A stretch of DNA of 64,000 bases from Burkholderia sp. Bp8963. Its GTDB lineage: Bacteria; Pseudomonadota; Gammaproteobacteria; Burkholderiales; Burkholderiaceae. The notes beneath the pieces were generated by a model. It ran no database searches. It worked only from the letters and a program-made list of their open reading frames with translations, and had not been told where the DNA came from. This document shows, in pieces, positions 1 through 9,400 of this stretch. The number at the start of each line of letters is the position of its first letter. The first letter of the stretch is position 1. A program made the translations under genes and the position numbers. Location of the stretch: positions 1 to 64,000 of the forward strand of contig NZ_QTQP01000041.1 of the NCBI RefSeq assembly GCF_003854275.1. Direction: 5' to 3'.

Positions 1-455
1 CCGGCGACGGCACCGTGCGCGACAAGGACACGGGCTACTTCACGATCATGGGCCGGATCGACGACGTGCTGAACGTGTCGGGCCACCGGCTCGGCACGAT
101 GGAGATCGAGTCGGCGCTGGTCGCGCACGAGCTCGTGGCCGAGGCAGCCGTGGTCGGCCGGCCGGACGAGACGACCGGCGAAGCGGTGGTCGCGTTCGTC
201 GTGCTCAAGCGCACGCGTCCGGAGGGTGACGAGGCCGCGAAGCTCGCGAAGGAACTGCGCGACTGGGTCGGCAAGCAGATCGGGCCGATCGCGAAGCCGA
301 AGGACATCCGCTTCGGCGACAACCTGCCGAAGACGCGTTCGGGCAAGATCATGCGCCGGCTGCTGCGCTCGCTCGCGAAGGGCGAGGCGATCACGCAGGA
401 TACGTCCACGCTCGAGAACCCAGCGATCCTCGATCAGTTGAACCGTTCGATGTAA
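1..455 (+). CDS. acs: acetyl-CoA synthetase, C-terminal fragment (5' end outside window)
   Basis: About 150 C-terminal residues of an AMP-forming acyl-CoA ligase; the reading frame enters at base 3 with no start in view. Visible are the hinge motif GRIDDVLNVSGHR (bases 51-89) and the A10 motif PKTRSGKIMRRLLR (about 327-368), whose lysine is the catalytic residue that is regulated by acetylation in this family. The ending TLENPAILDQL is the usual end of acetyl-CoA synthetase rather than of propionyl-CoA synthetase. The enzyme makes acetyl-CoA from acetate, ATP and CoA in the cytoplasm. A 13-bp hairpin follows the stop, so the gene probably ends its own transcript. Family assignment is confident; the exact acs paralogue cannot be told from this fragment. 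Confidence 0.9.
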   Translation, partial: GDGTVRDKDTGYFTIMGRIDDVLNVSGHRLGTMEIESALVAHELVAEAAVVGRPDETTGEAVVAFVVLKRTRPEGDEAAKLAKELRDWVGKQIGPIAKPKDIRFGDNLPKTRSGKIMRRLLRSLAKGEAITQDTSTLENPAILDQLNRSM

Positions 456-494
456 CGCCGCTCGCTCCGGCGGGCGATCCCCGCCGTGCGCGGC

Positions 495-533
495 GCCGGC
501 CGGCGGCGGCGGTCATCCCGGCCGCCGGCCGGC
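495..533 (+). terminator. GC-rich hairpin after acs
   Basis: Perfect 13-bp inverted repeat: arm GCCGGCCGGCGGC at 495-507 and its reverse complement at 521-533, with a 13-nt loop. It starts 40 bases after the acs stop. There is no T-tract, so it may act as a Rho-assisted terminator or 3'-end stabiliser. Confidence 0.55.
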
Positions 534-681
534 CCGCACCGGGCGCGCCGCTTGCACCGTTTTTATCGTTTTCACCGTGCGTCTACCCACCGCACGGCAT
601 TGACGCGGCATCCGATGCCGCCGCTCTCGCAGCATTGATTAGCTTTACTGATTACAAAACTCAACAACACGGAGACAGACG

Positions 682-1779
682 ATGAAGAGCAGGACCCGGA
701 ACATTTCACGGACGAATTCATGGACGATTTGTGCGGCGGCGTTGCTCGGCGCGACGGCGAGCACGAGCGCTTTCGCGCAGAGCAGCGTGACGCTGTACGG
801 CAACCTGGACGTCGCGTTGCTGTATACGAACAAGACGCTCGACACGGCCACCGGCGCGAACGCGGGCCGTCAGTTCGCGATGACCGACACCGGCCTGACG
901 CCGACGACGTTCGGGCTGACCGGCGTCGAGGATCTGGGCGGCGGCCTGAAGGCGAAGTTCAAGCTCGAAAGCGGCTTCAGTGTCGCGAACGGTGCGTTCA
1001 ATCACTCGAACGGTAACTTCTTCGGCCGCCAGGCGTGGGTGTCGCTGGACAGCGCTTACGGCGAACTGAAGGCCGGCCTGCAGTTCTCGCCGTTCCTGCT
1101 CGCGATCGATGATTCCGATCCGCGCAGCTTTGCGCACTTCGGCAGCGGACTGATCAACTACGTCGACAACGTGCTCGTCACGGGCCTGTTCAACGCGAAT
1201 GCGGTGTCGTATACGAGCCCGACGATCGCCGGCCTGACCGGCAGCGCGATGTTCGCGTTCGGCGGCCAGGCCGGCAACTTCCAGGCCGGCCGGCAGTATT
1301 CGGCGAGCCTGAAGTACGAGATCGGCGGCCTGATGGTCAATGCCGCGTTCTACGACGGCAACAGCGGCGGCACCGCGGCGACGCCGATTCCAAGCACGGT
1401 CGCGTTCGTCGGCCGCACGCTCGGCGCCGCATACAACTTCGGCCCAGTCACCGCCAAAGCCTCGTTCACGAGCTACAAGGTCGGCGGCTCGTTCAGCAAC
1501 AACGTATACGGCGGCGGCCTCGATTACCAGGCGACGCCCGCCGTCGACCTGAACGGCGGCGTGTGGGTGACGAGCGATCGCAACGATACCCACAATCATT
1601 CGGTGCTCGCCGCGCTCGGCACGACCTACAGCCTGTCGAAAGCGACCGCGCTGTACGCGCAGGTCGCGATGGTCAACAACCACGGCGCGATGAACACCGG
1701 GCTCGGGATCAACAACGCGCTGTTCGGCGTGGAGGGCACGACGGTCGGCGCGAACCTCGGGATCCGCCACACGTTCTGA
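682..1779 (+). CDS. Gram-negative general porin (OmpC-like family)
   Basis: A 365-residue outer-membrane porin of the Burkholderiales type. It has a signal peptide ending ASTSAFAQ, then the family opening SSVTLYGNLDVALL, alternating beta strands with many Gly/Asn/Tyr residues, and a C-terminal phenylalanine (IRHTF), the signal for assembly by the BAM complex. Such porins are trimeric 16-strand barrels for passive diffusion of small hydrophilic solutes. The ATG has a GGAGA ribosome site about 7 bases upstream. It is followed by a 10-bp hairpin and then a truncated permease, so it is probably monocistronic. Substrate preference cannot be read from the sequence. Confidence 0.93.
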   Translation: MKSRTRNISRTNSWTICAAALLGATASTSAFAQSSVTLYGNLDVALLYTNKTLDTATGANAGRQFAMTDTGLTPTTFGLTGVEDLGGGLKAKFKLESGFSVANGAFNHSNGNFFGRQAWVSLDSAYGELKAGLQFSPFLLAIDDSDPRSFAHFGSGLINYVDNVLVTGLFNANAVSYTSPTIAGLTGSAMFAFGGQAGNFQAGRQYSASLKYEIGGLMVNAAFYDGNSGGTAATPIPSTVAFVGRTLGAAYNFGPVTAKASFTSYKVGGSFSNNVYGGGLDYQATPAVDLNGGVWVTSDRNDTHNHSVLAALGTTYSLSKATALYAQVAMVNNHGAMNTGLGINNALFGVEGTTVGANLGIRHTF

Positions 1780-1783
1780 CCGC

Positions 1784-1820
1784 CGCGCGGCCGCCCGGCA
1801 TCGATCCGGCCGGCCGCGCG
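1784..1820 (+). terminator. hairpin terminator after porin
   Basis: Perfect 10-bp stem, CGCGCGGCCG at 1784-1793 pairing with 1811-1820, 17-nt loop, directly after the porin stop and followed by a short T-containing stretch (CCATTTGATT). Confidence 0.6.
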
Positions 1821-1917
1821 CCATTTGATTCGGGCGCCGCCGTACCGCCGGCGCTCGCGCATCGTACCCCCGCCCCACCGCACAGAACGCCAGCCCGCAG
1901 CCACGGAAGGAGACGAC

Positions 1918-3000
1918 ATGCCGCAACGGCAAGCTTCGCTGCACCGCGGACTCGAGGAGCGCCACATCAACCTGATGGCGCTGGGCACGGCGATCGGCGT
2001 CGGCCTGTTCCTCGGCTCGGCCAGCGCGATCAAAACGGCCGGCCCTGCGATCCTGCTCAGCTACGCGCTCGCGGGCGTCGCGATCTTCATCATCATGCGC
2101 GCGCTCGGCGAAATGGCGGTCACGAACCCCGTCGCGGGATCGTTCAGCCGCTATGCGCAGGACTACCTCGGCCCGCTGCCCGGCTACCTGACCGGCTGGA
2201 CCTACTGGCTTACCGCGCTCGTCGGCAGCATGTGCGAGATCACCGCGGCCGGCGAGGCGCGCAACCCGGAGAAGACGCTCGCGCGCGCGGTGAACTCGGT
2301 GTTCTGGCGCGTGCTGATCTTCTACGTCGGCGCGCTGTTCGTGATCATGTCGATCTACCCGTGGAACCAGATCGGCACGCAGGGCAGCCCGTTCGTGCTG
2401 ACCTTCGACCGCCTCGGCATCCATTCGGCCGCCGGCATCGTCAACTTCGTCGTGCTGACCGCCGCGCTGTCGTCGTGCAACAGCAACCTGTACGGCACGT
2501 CGCGGCTGCTGTACAACCTCGCACTGCAGAAGCAGGCGCCGGCGCTGTTCGCGCGCATCTCGCGCAACGGCATTCCGGCGGTCGCGCTGGTGTTCTCGTG
2601 CGCATGCTCGCTGGTCGGCGTGTTCCTGAACTACGTGAGCCCGAAGCAGGTGTTCGTGTGGCTGACCGCGGTGTCGACGTTCGGCGCACTGTGGACGTGG
2701 GGCATCATCCTCGTGTCGCATTACCGGTTCCGCAAGACGCTGCAGATGCTGGACTTGTCGAAGCTGCCGTGCCGCGTGCCGTTGTTCCCGTACTGCAACG
2801 CGCTCGCGATGGCGTTTCTGCTGATCGTGATCGCGCTGATGGCCGCGTTTGCCGACACGCGCATCGCGGTGATCGTCGGGCCGATCTGGATCGCGATGGT
2901 CACCGCGATCTTCTACGCGACGAAGGGGCAGCGTGCCGGCGCGGCGTCTGCGGGCTTTGTTGCGCGCCGGGCGACAGTCCGTTCCGCACGCTCCCGCTAG
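1918..3000 (+). CDS. APC-family amino acid permease with in-frame internal deletion (probable pseudogene)
   Basis: The open frame encodes 360 residues where ProY/PheP-type permeases have roughly 460. The N-terminus is normal (HINLMALGTAIGVGLFLGSA, then AGPAILLSYALAGVAIF and PLPGYLTGWTYWLTALVGSM). At about 2236-2262 the frame jumps from CEITA straight to AGEARNPEKTLARAVNSV, a motif that in the family lies some 100 residues later. The missing block would hold about three membrane helices and the loops between them. The second half (FVIMSIYPWNQIGTQGSPF, then SSCNSNLYGTSRLLYN) is well preserved. ATG at 1918 follows a GGAGA ribosome site; the frame is open further upstream (to 1825) but without a ribosome site. 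Transport activity is unlikely. Whether the gap is real in the genome or an assembly artefact cannot be decided here. Confidence 0.85.
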   Translation: MPQRQASLHRGLEERHINLMALGTAIGVGLFLGSASAIKTAGPAILLSYALAGVAIFIIMRALGEMAVTNPVAGSFSRYAQDYLGPLPGYLTGWTYWLTALVGSMCEITAAGEARNPEKTLARAVNSVFWRVLIFYVGALFVIMSIYPWNQIGTQGSPFVLTFDRLGIHSAAGIVNFVVLTAALSSCNSNLYGTSRLLYNLALQKQAPALFARISRNGIPAVALVFSCACSLVGVFLNYVSPKQVFVWLTAVSTFGALWTWGIILVSHYRFRKTLQMLDLSKLPCRVPLFPYCNALAMAFLLIVIALMAAFADTRIAVIVGPIWIAMVTAIFYATKGQRAGAASAGFVARRATVRSARSR

Positions 3001-3160
3001 CGGACTCTGTCACGACGATGTAAGGTTGCGATCGGATCGCGCGACTGGCTGGCCGACCCGCCGGACCGATGGCCCGTTGGCCAGCCAGTTGCGCGAATGC
3101 GCGATCGGCCCGCCGCGTCGCGCACGCATACGGACACTCGCATTCGATCAGGAGCACATC

Positions 3161-3364
3161 ATGGAATTTCTGCTCGACCACGCCATCGACGACGCAGCAC
3201 AGCAGGACATCGCACACCAGATCCGGACCGTCGACCCGGACGCCACGGTTCAGGTCGACCAGGCGAACCGGATGGTCCACGTCGAATCGTGGCTGTTCGC
3301 CGAGGAGTTCTTCGTTGCGTTCGACGATGCCGGCTACGCGGTCGTCCGGATCGAGGACCGCTGA
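3161..3364 (+). CDS. small HMA-like protein lacking the CxxC metal site
   Basis: A 67-residue protein starting MEFLLDHAIDDAAQQDIA, with an AGGAG ribosome site just before the ATG. The pattern (acidic helix, DPDATVQVDQANRMVHVES, then EEFFVAFDDAGYAVVRIED) fits the beta-alpha-beta-beta-alpha-beta ferredoxin-like fold of heavy-metal-associated chaperones, including the AGY near the end. The CxxC metal-binding pair is absent, and there is no cysteine at all. Bacteria carry many such CxxC-less HMA-like proteins of unknown role. It lies 67 bases upstream of an OsmC gene on the same strand and may be co-transcribed with it. Fold call is by pattern only. Confidence 0.72.
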   Translation: MEFLLDHAIDDAAQQDIAHQIRTVDPDATVQVDQANRMVHVESWLFAEEFFVAFDDAGYAVVRIEDR

Positions 3365-3431
3365 TCCGCGACCGATCCGCGACACCCGGCCGCCCCGATT
3401 CCGTTCGCTTTCCCCTTCACCAGGATTCCCC

Positions 3432-3833
3432 ATGGCAAATTCGACCGTCGTCGCGCATCTCGGCGCGATCCGCTACCGCGTCACGCTGACGTCCGGCGCC
3501 CACGAATGGCAAAGCGACGTGCCGGCCACTCTCGGCGGCGCCGACAGCGGCCCCGATCCGCACGACCTGCTGCTGTCCGCGCTCGGCTCCTGCACCGCGA
3601 TCACCGTCGCGATGTACGCGCAGCGCAAGGAGCTGCCGCTCGACGGCATCGACGTGCGTCTCGCGATCACCGACGAGCGCCCCGGTTCGCCGACGAAGAT
3701 CGCTCGCGACATCACGCTGAGCGGCAACCTGACGGCCGAGCAGCGCGAGCGGTTGCTGGAAATCGCGAACGTGTGCCCGATTCACCGGCTGCTCACCGGC
3801 GACGTCGAAATCGACAGCCGCCTGAGCGCGTGA
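3432..3833 (+). CDS. OsmC family peroxiredoxin-like protein
   Basis: A 133-residue cytoplasmic protein of the OsmC/Ohr superfamily. The two family cysteines are present, Cys54 in ALGSCTAITVAMYA and Cys115 in IANVCPIHRLLTG; in characterised members these reduce organic hydroperoxides. The N-terminal half contains the usual GADSGPDPHDLLLSALG segment preceding the first cysteine. Length is normal for the short OsmC branch. It follows the HMA-like gene and ends before a bidirectional terminator facing pbpC. Likely role is defence against organic peroxides or handling of an unknown thiol substrate. Confidence 0.9.
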   Translation: MANSTVVAHLGAIRYRVTLTSGAHEWQSDVPATLGGADSGPDPHDLLLSALGSCTAITVAMYAQRKELPLDGIDVRLAITDERPGSPTKIARDITLSGNLTAEQRERLLEIANVCPIHRLLTGDVEIDSRLSA

Positions 3834-3873
3834 CATCGGCGGTCGCGGCGTCGAACCGCCGTAGAAATGACCG

Positions 3874-3904
3874 GAGGCGCCGCACGCAAGCGGCGCGGCG
3901 CCTC
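3874..3904. terminator. bidirectional terminator between osmC-like gene and pbpC
   Basis: Perfect 10-bp stem GAGGCGCCGC (3874-3883) with 3895-3904, 11-nt loop, sitting in the 73-bp gap between two convergent genes. Confidence 0.65.
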
Positions 3905-3906
3905 AT

Positions 3907-6342
3907 CTATTGCTCGAGCCCAACCGCCAGCGGCCGCTGGTCGCTGCGGCCGTGGTCGTCGACCACCCGCACGGTAAAGCTTCCGGCCGTTCCCGGCTGC
4001 CAGAACAGCGCGTCGCCCGGCGCGCTGCGGCCGACGTATGCATCGTTGACGAACCAGTAGAGCGCGTGCGCGCTCGCATCGGCAGTCGCGTTGAACGCGA
4101 TGCGCGTGCCGCCCGCATCCTTCACGCGCATCGCATACGTGCTGCCGCGCAACGGCGACGTGATCCGCGGCGGATCGCCGTCGATCTGCCCCGCGTTGCC
4201 GCAATCCGGATTCTGCGGCGGGCGCCGGCGCGGAACGCCCGCCTGCGCGAACACCTGCTGCAGATCCGACGGCCAGAACTCGAACACCTCGGTATGCGTG
4301 CGCTTGCCGTCATACGGCGGGCACGCGGGGCGGCCGGTCGCGTCGTCGATCACGACGGGGCGGTGCACGGTGCTCACGCGGATCGGCGACGTGCCCGGGA
4401 TGAACCACGTCCAGCCCTGCTGCGGACACCACTCGTTCGGCAGGTCGCCGCTCGCGAGACAGATCCGCACGCGCTTCACGCGCGGCGGCGCCGGTCGCGG
4501 CGGTTCGGCGAGCGCACGCTCGGCGTTCAGCGCATCGACGATCTGGAAGAACAGCGGCGCGGCCGCGTCGACGCCGACGAACGCCGTGTTGGTCGAGTTG
4601 TCGAAATTGCCGACCCAGACGACCAGCACGTACGGCCCGAACACGCCGGCCGTCCACGCATCGCGGAACGACCACGACGTGCCGGTCTTCCAGTACACGG
4701 GCAGCCGCCCGGGCTGCGCGCCGCTCGTCTCGTCGGGGCGCAGGTGCTGGCGCAGCATGTCCATCGTCATGAAGCTCGCTTCCGCGCTCAGCAGGCGCCG
4801 GCCCGGCGCGACCGGCTCGTCGTCGCGCAGCCGCAGCGGCCGCAGCACGCCGCCGTTCGCGAGCATCGCGTACAGGCGTGCCAGATCCTGCATCGTGACC
4901 TCGCCGCCGCCGAGCACGAGCGCGAGCCCGTAGTGCTGCGCGCTCGCGAGCCGGCGCACGCCGGCTTCCTGCAGGAACCGGTACAGATCGGGCTGCCTGA
5001 GCTGCGACGCGACCCACACGGCCGGCACGTTGCGGCTGCGGTTCAGCGCATCGGTCGCGGTGATCGGCCCGAGGAAGTGGCCGTCGAAGTTCTCCGGCGC
5101 GTATGGGCCGAACGACGTCGGCACGTCGCGCAGCACCGTCTGCGGATGCAGCACGCCCTGGTCGAAGCCGAGCGCGTAGATGAACGGCTTGAGCGTCGAG
5201 CCCGGCGAGCGCCGCGCGAGCGTGCCGTTCACCTGCCCCTGGATCATGCGATCGAAGAAGTTCGCGGAACCGACGAGCGCCTTCACGCCCATGTCGCGCG
5301 TATCGACGAGGATTGCCGCCGCGTTGCGGATGCCCTGCGTGTCGTTGCGCGCGACGTAGCGGCCGATCTGCCGTTCGAGCGCACGCTGCAGATCGAGATC
5401 GAGCGTCGTGACGATGCGCGCACCGTCGCGTTCCTTATCGTCGCCGTCGTCGCCGTCGCCCCCATCGTCCGCCCGGGTGTGCCACGCGTCGCGCTCGGCC
5501 AGCGCCTGGTCGACCGCATGCGGTGCATCGAACGGCAGCGCCGCGAACGGGCGCATCGCGAGCGGCAGTGCAAACAGCGGCCGCAACGCCGCATCGCGCG
5601 AATGACGCATGAGCCAGCGCGCGTATAGCCGGTTGCGCGACGCGGCGAGTGTGCGGTTGATCTCGTCCTGCCCCACGCCGCCACGCACGCGCCGCGCCGG
5701 ATCCTGCGGGATCACCGCGAGCGCGAGCGCCTCGGGCAGCGTCAGCGCCGCTGCCTGCCGGTCGAAATACACGAGGCTCGCGGTGCCCGCGCCTTCGACG
5801 TTGCGGCCGTATGGCGCGTCGTTCAGGTAGGCCTCGAGGATCTGCCGCTTCGAGTAGAACAGTTCGAGCTGCAGCGCGCGGCCGACCTGTTGAAGTTTGC
5901 CGAGCGGCGTGCGCGTGTTGAGCCGCCACAGCGAGCGCGCGAGCTGCATCGTCAGCGTCGAGCCGCCCTGCGGATTGCCGCCGCGCACATAGGTGACCCA
6001 CACGCCGCGCGCGAGGCCGTACGGGTTGAAGCCCGGATGCCACCAGAACCAGCGGTCCTCGTGCAGCAGCACCGCTTCGACGAGCTGCGGCGACATCCGT
6101 TCGAGCGGCACCCACAGCCGGTAGCGGTCGTCCTTCGCGAGCGTGAGCCGCAACAGCCGCCCGTGCGCATCGAACACGGCGGTCGACGACGGCTTCCAGT
6201 CGCGCAGCGACGGATGCGGCCACAGCCGGAATCCGGCCAGCACCGCCACGACGAGCAGCCCGCCCGCGATCCAGTTCTGCCAGCGATGCAGCCAGCGGCC
6301 GGCGGCGCGCCGCGCCCGCCCGAATACGGAATCCTCAGCCAC
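3907..6342 (-). CDS. pbpC: penicillin-binding protein 1C (bifunctional transglycosylase/transpeptidase)
   Basis: 811 residues, GTG start with AAGGAG about 8 bases upstream. Order: one N-terminal membrane helix (WIAGGLLVVAVLAGFRLW), a GT51 glycosyltransferase domain (EDRWFWWHPGFNPYGLARG, then GGSTLTMQLAR), a transpeptidase domain with SxxK in SPGSTLKPFIYALG, SRN, and KTGTSWSFRDAWTAG, and a C-terminal biPBP_C beta domain typical of PbpC. All catalytic motifs are present. The protein polymerises and cross-links peptidoglycan in the periplasm. It sits 108 bases downstream of yfhM on the same strand; this pairing with a bacterial alpha-2-macroglobulin is conserved in many proteobacteria and is thought to link protease trapping with wall repair. 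Confidence 0.95.
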   Translation of the reverse strand: MAEDSVFGRARRAAGRWLHRWQNWIAGGLLVVAVLAGFRLWPHPSLRDWKPSSTAVFDAHGRLLRLTLAKDDRYRLWVPLERMSPQLVEAVLLHEDRWFWWHPGFNPYGLARGVWVTYVRGGNPQGGSTLTMQLARSLWRLNTRTPLGKLQQVGRALQLELFYSKRQILEAYLNDAPYGRNVEGAGTASLVYFDRQAAALTLPEALALAVIPQDPARRVRGGVGQDEINRTLAASRNRLYARWLMRHSRDAALRPLFALPLAMRPFAALPFDAPHAVDQALAERDAWHTRADDGGDGDDGDDKERDGARIVTTLDLDLQRALERQIGRYVARNDTQGIRNAAAILVDTRDMGVKALVGSANFFDRMIQGQVNGTLARRSPGSTLKPFIYALGFDQGVLHPQTVLRDVPTSFGPYAPENFDGHFLGPITATDALNRSRNVPAVWVASQLRQPDLYRFLQEAGVRRLASAQHYGLALVLGGGEVTMQDLARLYAMLANGGVLRPLRLRDDEPVAPGRRLLSAEASFMTMDMLRQHLRPDETSGAQPGRLPVYWKTGTSWSFRDAWTAGVFGPYVLVVWVGNFDNSTNTAFVGVDAAAPLFFQIVDALNAERALAEPPRPAPPRVKRVRICLASGDLPNEWCPQQGWTWFIPGTSPIRVSTVHRPVVIDDATGRPACPPYDGKRTHTEVFEFWPSDLQQVFAQAGVPRRRPPQNPDCGNAGQIDGDPPRITSPLRGSTYAMRVKDAGGTRIAFNATADASAHALYWFVNDAYVGRSAPGDALFWQPGTAGSFTVRVVDDHGRSDQRPLAVGLEQ

Positions 6343-6379
6343 GCACCGGTACTCCTTGCGCCGGGCGCGGCGTGTGCAA

Positions 6380-6463
6380 TGCGCCGATGCCTGCGCCTGT
6401 CATCGCGCGCACCCGGCGCAGAACACACAGTGCGCCCATGCCTGCACCCGTCAACGCACACGT
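6380..6463. repeat. 33-bp imperfect direct repeat at the 3' end of yfhM
   Basis: Bases 6380-6412 and 6431-6463 match at about 27 of 33 positions (both begin TGCGCC, share ATGCCTGC and GTCA-CGC). The second copy contains the yfhM stop codon and last codons; the first lies in the yfhM-pbpC gap. This looks like a small local duplication of the gene end. Confidence 0.6.
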
Positions 6464-9400
6464 CCGACCGTCAGCGTCGCGCCGCCCGGCGACTGTGCCT
6501 GCACGCGCCGGTCATACATCGACTCGCCGTACGCGGGCGGCACGACGAAGCGGCCCGCGTTGCTCGCCTTGATCCGGTACACGAACTCGCGCACATCGGT
6601 CGTCGCGGTGCCGTAGATCACCACCCGATCCTCGCGCACGTCCGCATACTCCGGCTGCCAGGTCGAGCCCGCGACGCCCACCGGCGATTGCCACGGCGCA
6701 TTCGCCGCGCTGGCCGCATCCGCGCCGCCGGCATCGCCGCTGCCGTCCTGCACGTCGGTCGCGGGCGGCGGCGCGATCACCGGATCGAAGCCGCCCGGCA
6801 GCAGGTCGACGATCGCGACGTTGCCGACCCTCGCCGAGCCCGTCGCGCGGATCTTCAGGTGCACGTCGATCTCCTGGCCGAGCGTCACCTTGTCGAGCGG
6901 CTTGCCGTTCGTATCGCTGTACTCGCGCACGATCTCGAGGCCGTTGCGGATCGCCTTCGTCGACGTGCCGCGGTCGTAGCCCGACTGGCTCGCGATCCAC
7001 CACGCGGGCAGCGCGCTGCCGTTCACGAAGTCGACCCGCGATGCGCCGGCGCCCCAGGTGCCCGAGCGCACGAGGTTCGCCTGCACCGACGACACGTCCT
7101 TCGGCGCGCCGCCCGCGCGCACCTCCGCTCGCACCTCGTTAATCGCGAGCTTGTCGAGGCCGCCCGCGGCCGAGCCCGCGTACGCGTCGAGCGCGAGGAT
7201 CGTCATCGCCGACGACAGCGTGTTGTAGCGGTTGCGTTCGAGCGGCGCCGCGACGTTCTCCATCACGCGCGGCGACAGCTTGCGCACGCGCTCGGGGAAG
7301 TGCTTCGCGAGCAGGTACAGCACGCTCGCGTCGCGCGTCAGCGGATCGATGTAGTAGCCGTAGTCGTACGCCTCGTTGCGCGCCGCCTTGCGCTCGAGCA
7401 GCCCCTGCGGCCCCGCGATCAGCGCCGCCGCCTCCTTGTCCTGCTTCAGCAGCTGGTACGACGCGGCGAGCCACGCGGCCGCGAGATCGTTCTTCCAGTC
7501 GTTCGGATACGCGTCCTGCAGGCGCTTCTGCACCGCCGCGAGGCTGTTGGTCGTCACGTTGCCCTCGCGCGTCAGCAGGTACACCGCGTACGCGCGCTGC
7601 CGCAGCAGGTCGAGCGAGCCGAGCCGGTCGTTCGCCGCGAGCTGCTGCAGGTACGTGTTGCCCGCGTCGACCATGTCCTTCGGCACGGCCACGCCGCGCT
7701 CGCGCGCGTCGACCAGCACGTGCATCGCATACGCGGACACGAACGGATCGGCATCCGGCGTCGCGCTCCACAGCCCGAAGCCGCCCTGTGCGTTCTGCCG
7801 CGTGCGCAGCGCGCCGAAGAACTGCGCGGTCGCGTCCGCCGCGGCTTTCTCGGCCGACGCGGCCGACGCGGCCGAAGCAGCCGAAGCAGCCGAAGTGGCC
7901 GAAGTGGCCTGCAGCTGCCGCGGGCTCGCCAGCGCGCGCACCGACAGCCACTTCGACGCGAACACGCGCGGCACGATCGCGCTGACCATCTGCTCGCTGC
8001 AGTAATGGTCGAAGTTGACGAGATACGACGACAGCCCCTCCGACAGCACGAGCGGCGCGGTCGAGATGCTCGCGTCGCGCGCCGCATACGCGTCGTACAT
8101 GCTGCGCAGGTTCGGCACGCTCGCCTTCTTGCCCGCGTCGAGCCGCGCGAAGTCGAGCTGCGTGCGGAACGCGGCGGCCGGCCGCACCGACACGTCGACG
8201 CGCTGCTGCGCGGCCTTCGCGCCATAGCGCGCGCCGAACGACAGCGTGCCGGAGCCGAGCGCGTCGGTCGCCTTCACGCGGAACAGCGCGACACCTTCGT
8301 GCATGGGCGCGAGCGTCACGTTCTGCGTCGCCGGGCCGACCACCTGCAGCTGCGGGCCCGTCTTCAGCGTGACCGCGACCGGCACCGGCGCGTTGCCGGC
8401 GCCCGTCAGGTTGTTCGCGACGCCGACGCTCACTTCCGCCTCGTCGCCCGGCGCGAGCGTGGTCGGCACGTTCGGCGACAGCACAAAATCGCCGCGCACG
8501 GTCGTCGCGCCTTCGTAGGTGCCGATCAGGTCCGGCGACACCGACACGGCCATCACGCGCAGCCGGCCGTTAAAGTAGTCGGGCACCGTGTAGCTGACGC
8601 GCGCGTCGCCGTTCACGTCGACGATCCCCGACCAGTAGACGACCGGCTTGTCGCGCTTGCGCTTGAACGGATTGAGCTGGCGGCCGAGCGCATCGTCGGC
8701 GTCGCCGCCGGGTGCTGCCATCGACATCAGCTTCTCGAAGTCCGGCAGGATCAGGTCGAGGATCTGCGACGTCCCGACTTCGAGCATCCGCTTGCGGAAG
8801 AAGAACTTCAGCGGATCGCCGAGCTTGTAGCGCGCGACCTGCAGGATCCCTTCGTCGACCGCGAACACGACAACCTTCGCGGGCCTCGCCGAATGCACGG
8901 TGAAGGTCGCGGTGTCGCCCGGCTTCACGAGCGCGGGCGCGTCGACGGTCAACGCGTTGCGGCGCGCGTCGAGGTTCACCGAGAACGGCACGACGCCATA
9001 GCTCAGCGGGCTCATGAAGATCTCGTCCGACGACGGATCGCGGATGTACTGCACGTTGATGTAGCCGTTGCCCTCGAAGCCGGCCGGCACCGTGATGTGC
9101 TGGATCGAGCTCGTCGTGTCCGCATGGAACCACGCGTGCGCGTACACCTTGTCGCGCTCGATCGTGATCAGGCCGCTGCCCGCATACGGCGCGCGGATCG
9201 CGATCTCGACCTGCTCGCCCGGCTTGTAGTCGTGCTTCGCGAGACTCACCTGCAGCTCCGCGTTGCGGTCGAGCGAGCGCGTCACGTTCGCGTCGCCCGC
9301 AACCGTGTACTCGATGCGGTTCACCGCGGTGCCGTCCGCGCGGCGGATCACCAGCGCGTAGCTGCCGGGCTTGTCGGTACGCAGCGCGAAGTCGAGGCCC

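Noticed and set aside
1825..1917. Longer N-terminus for the permease
   Set aside because: Arg/Pro-rich extension without ribosome site; ATG 1918 has one and matches the family start.
718..2721. 667-codon minus-strand open frame over porin and permease
   Set aside because: Arg-rich shadow frame without family features; the porin and permease on the plus strand are clear.
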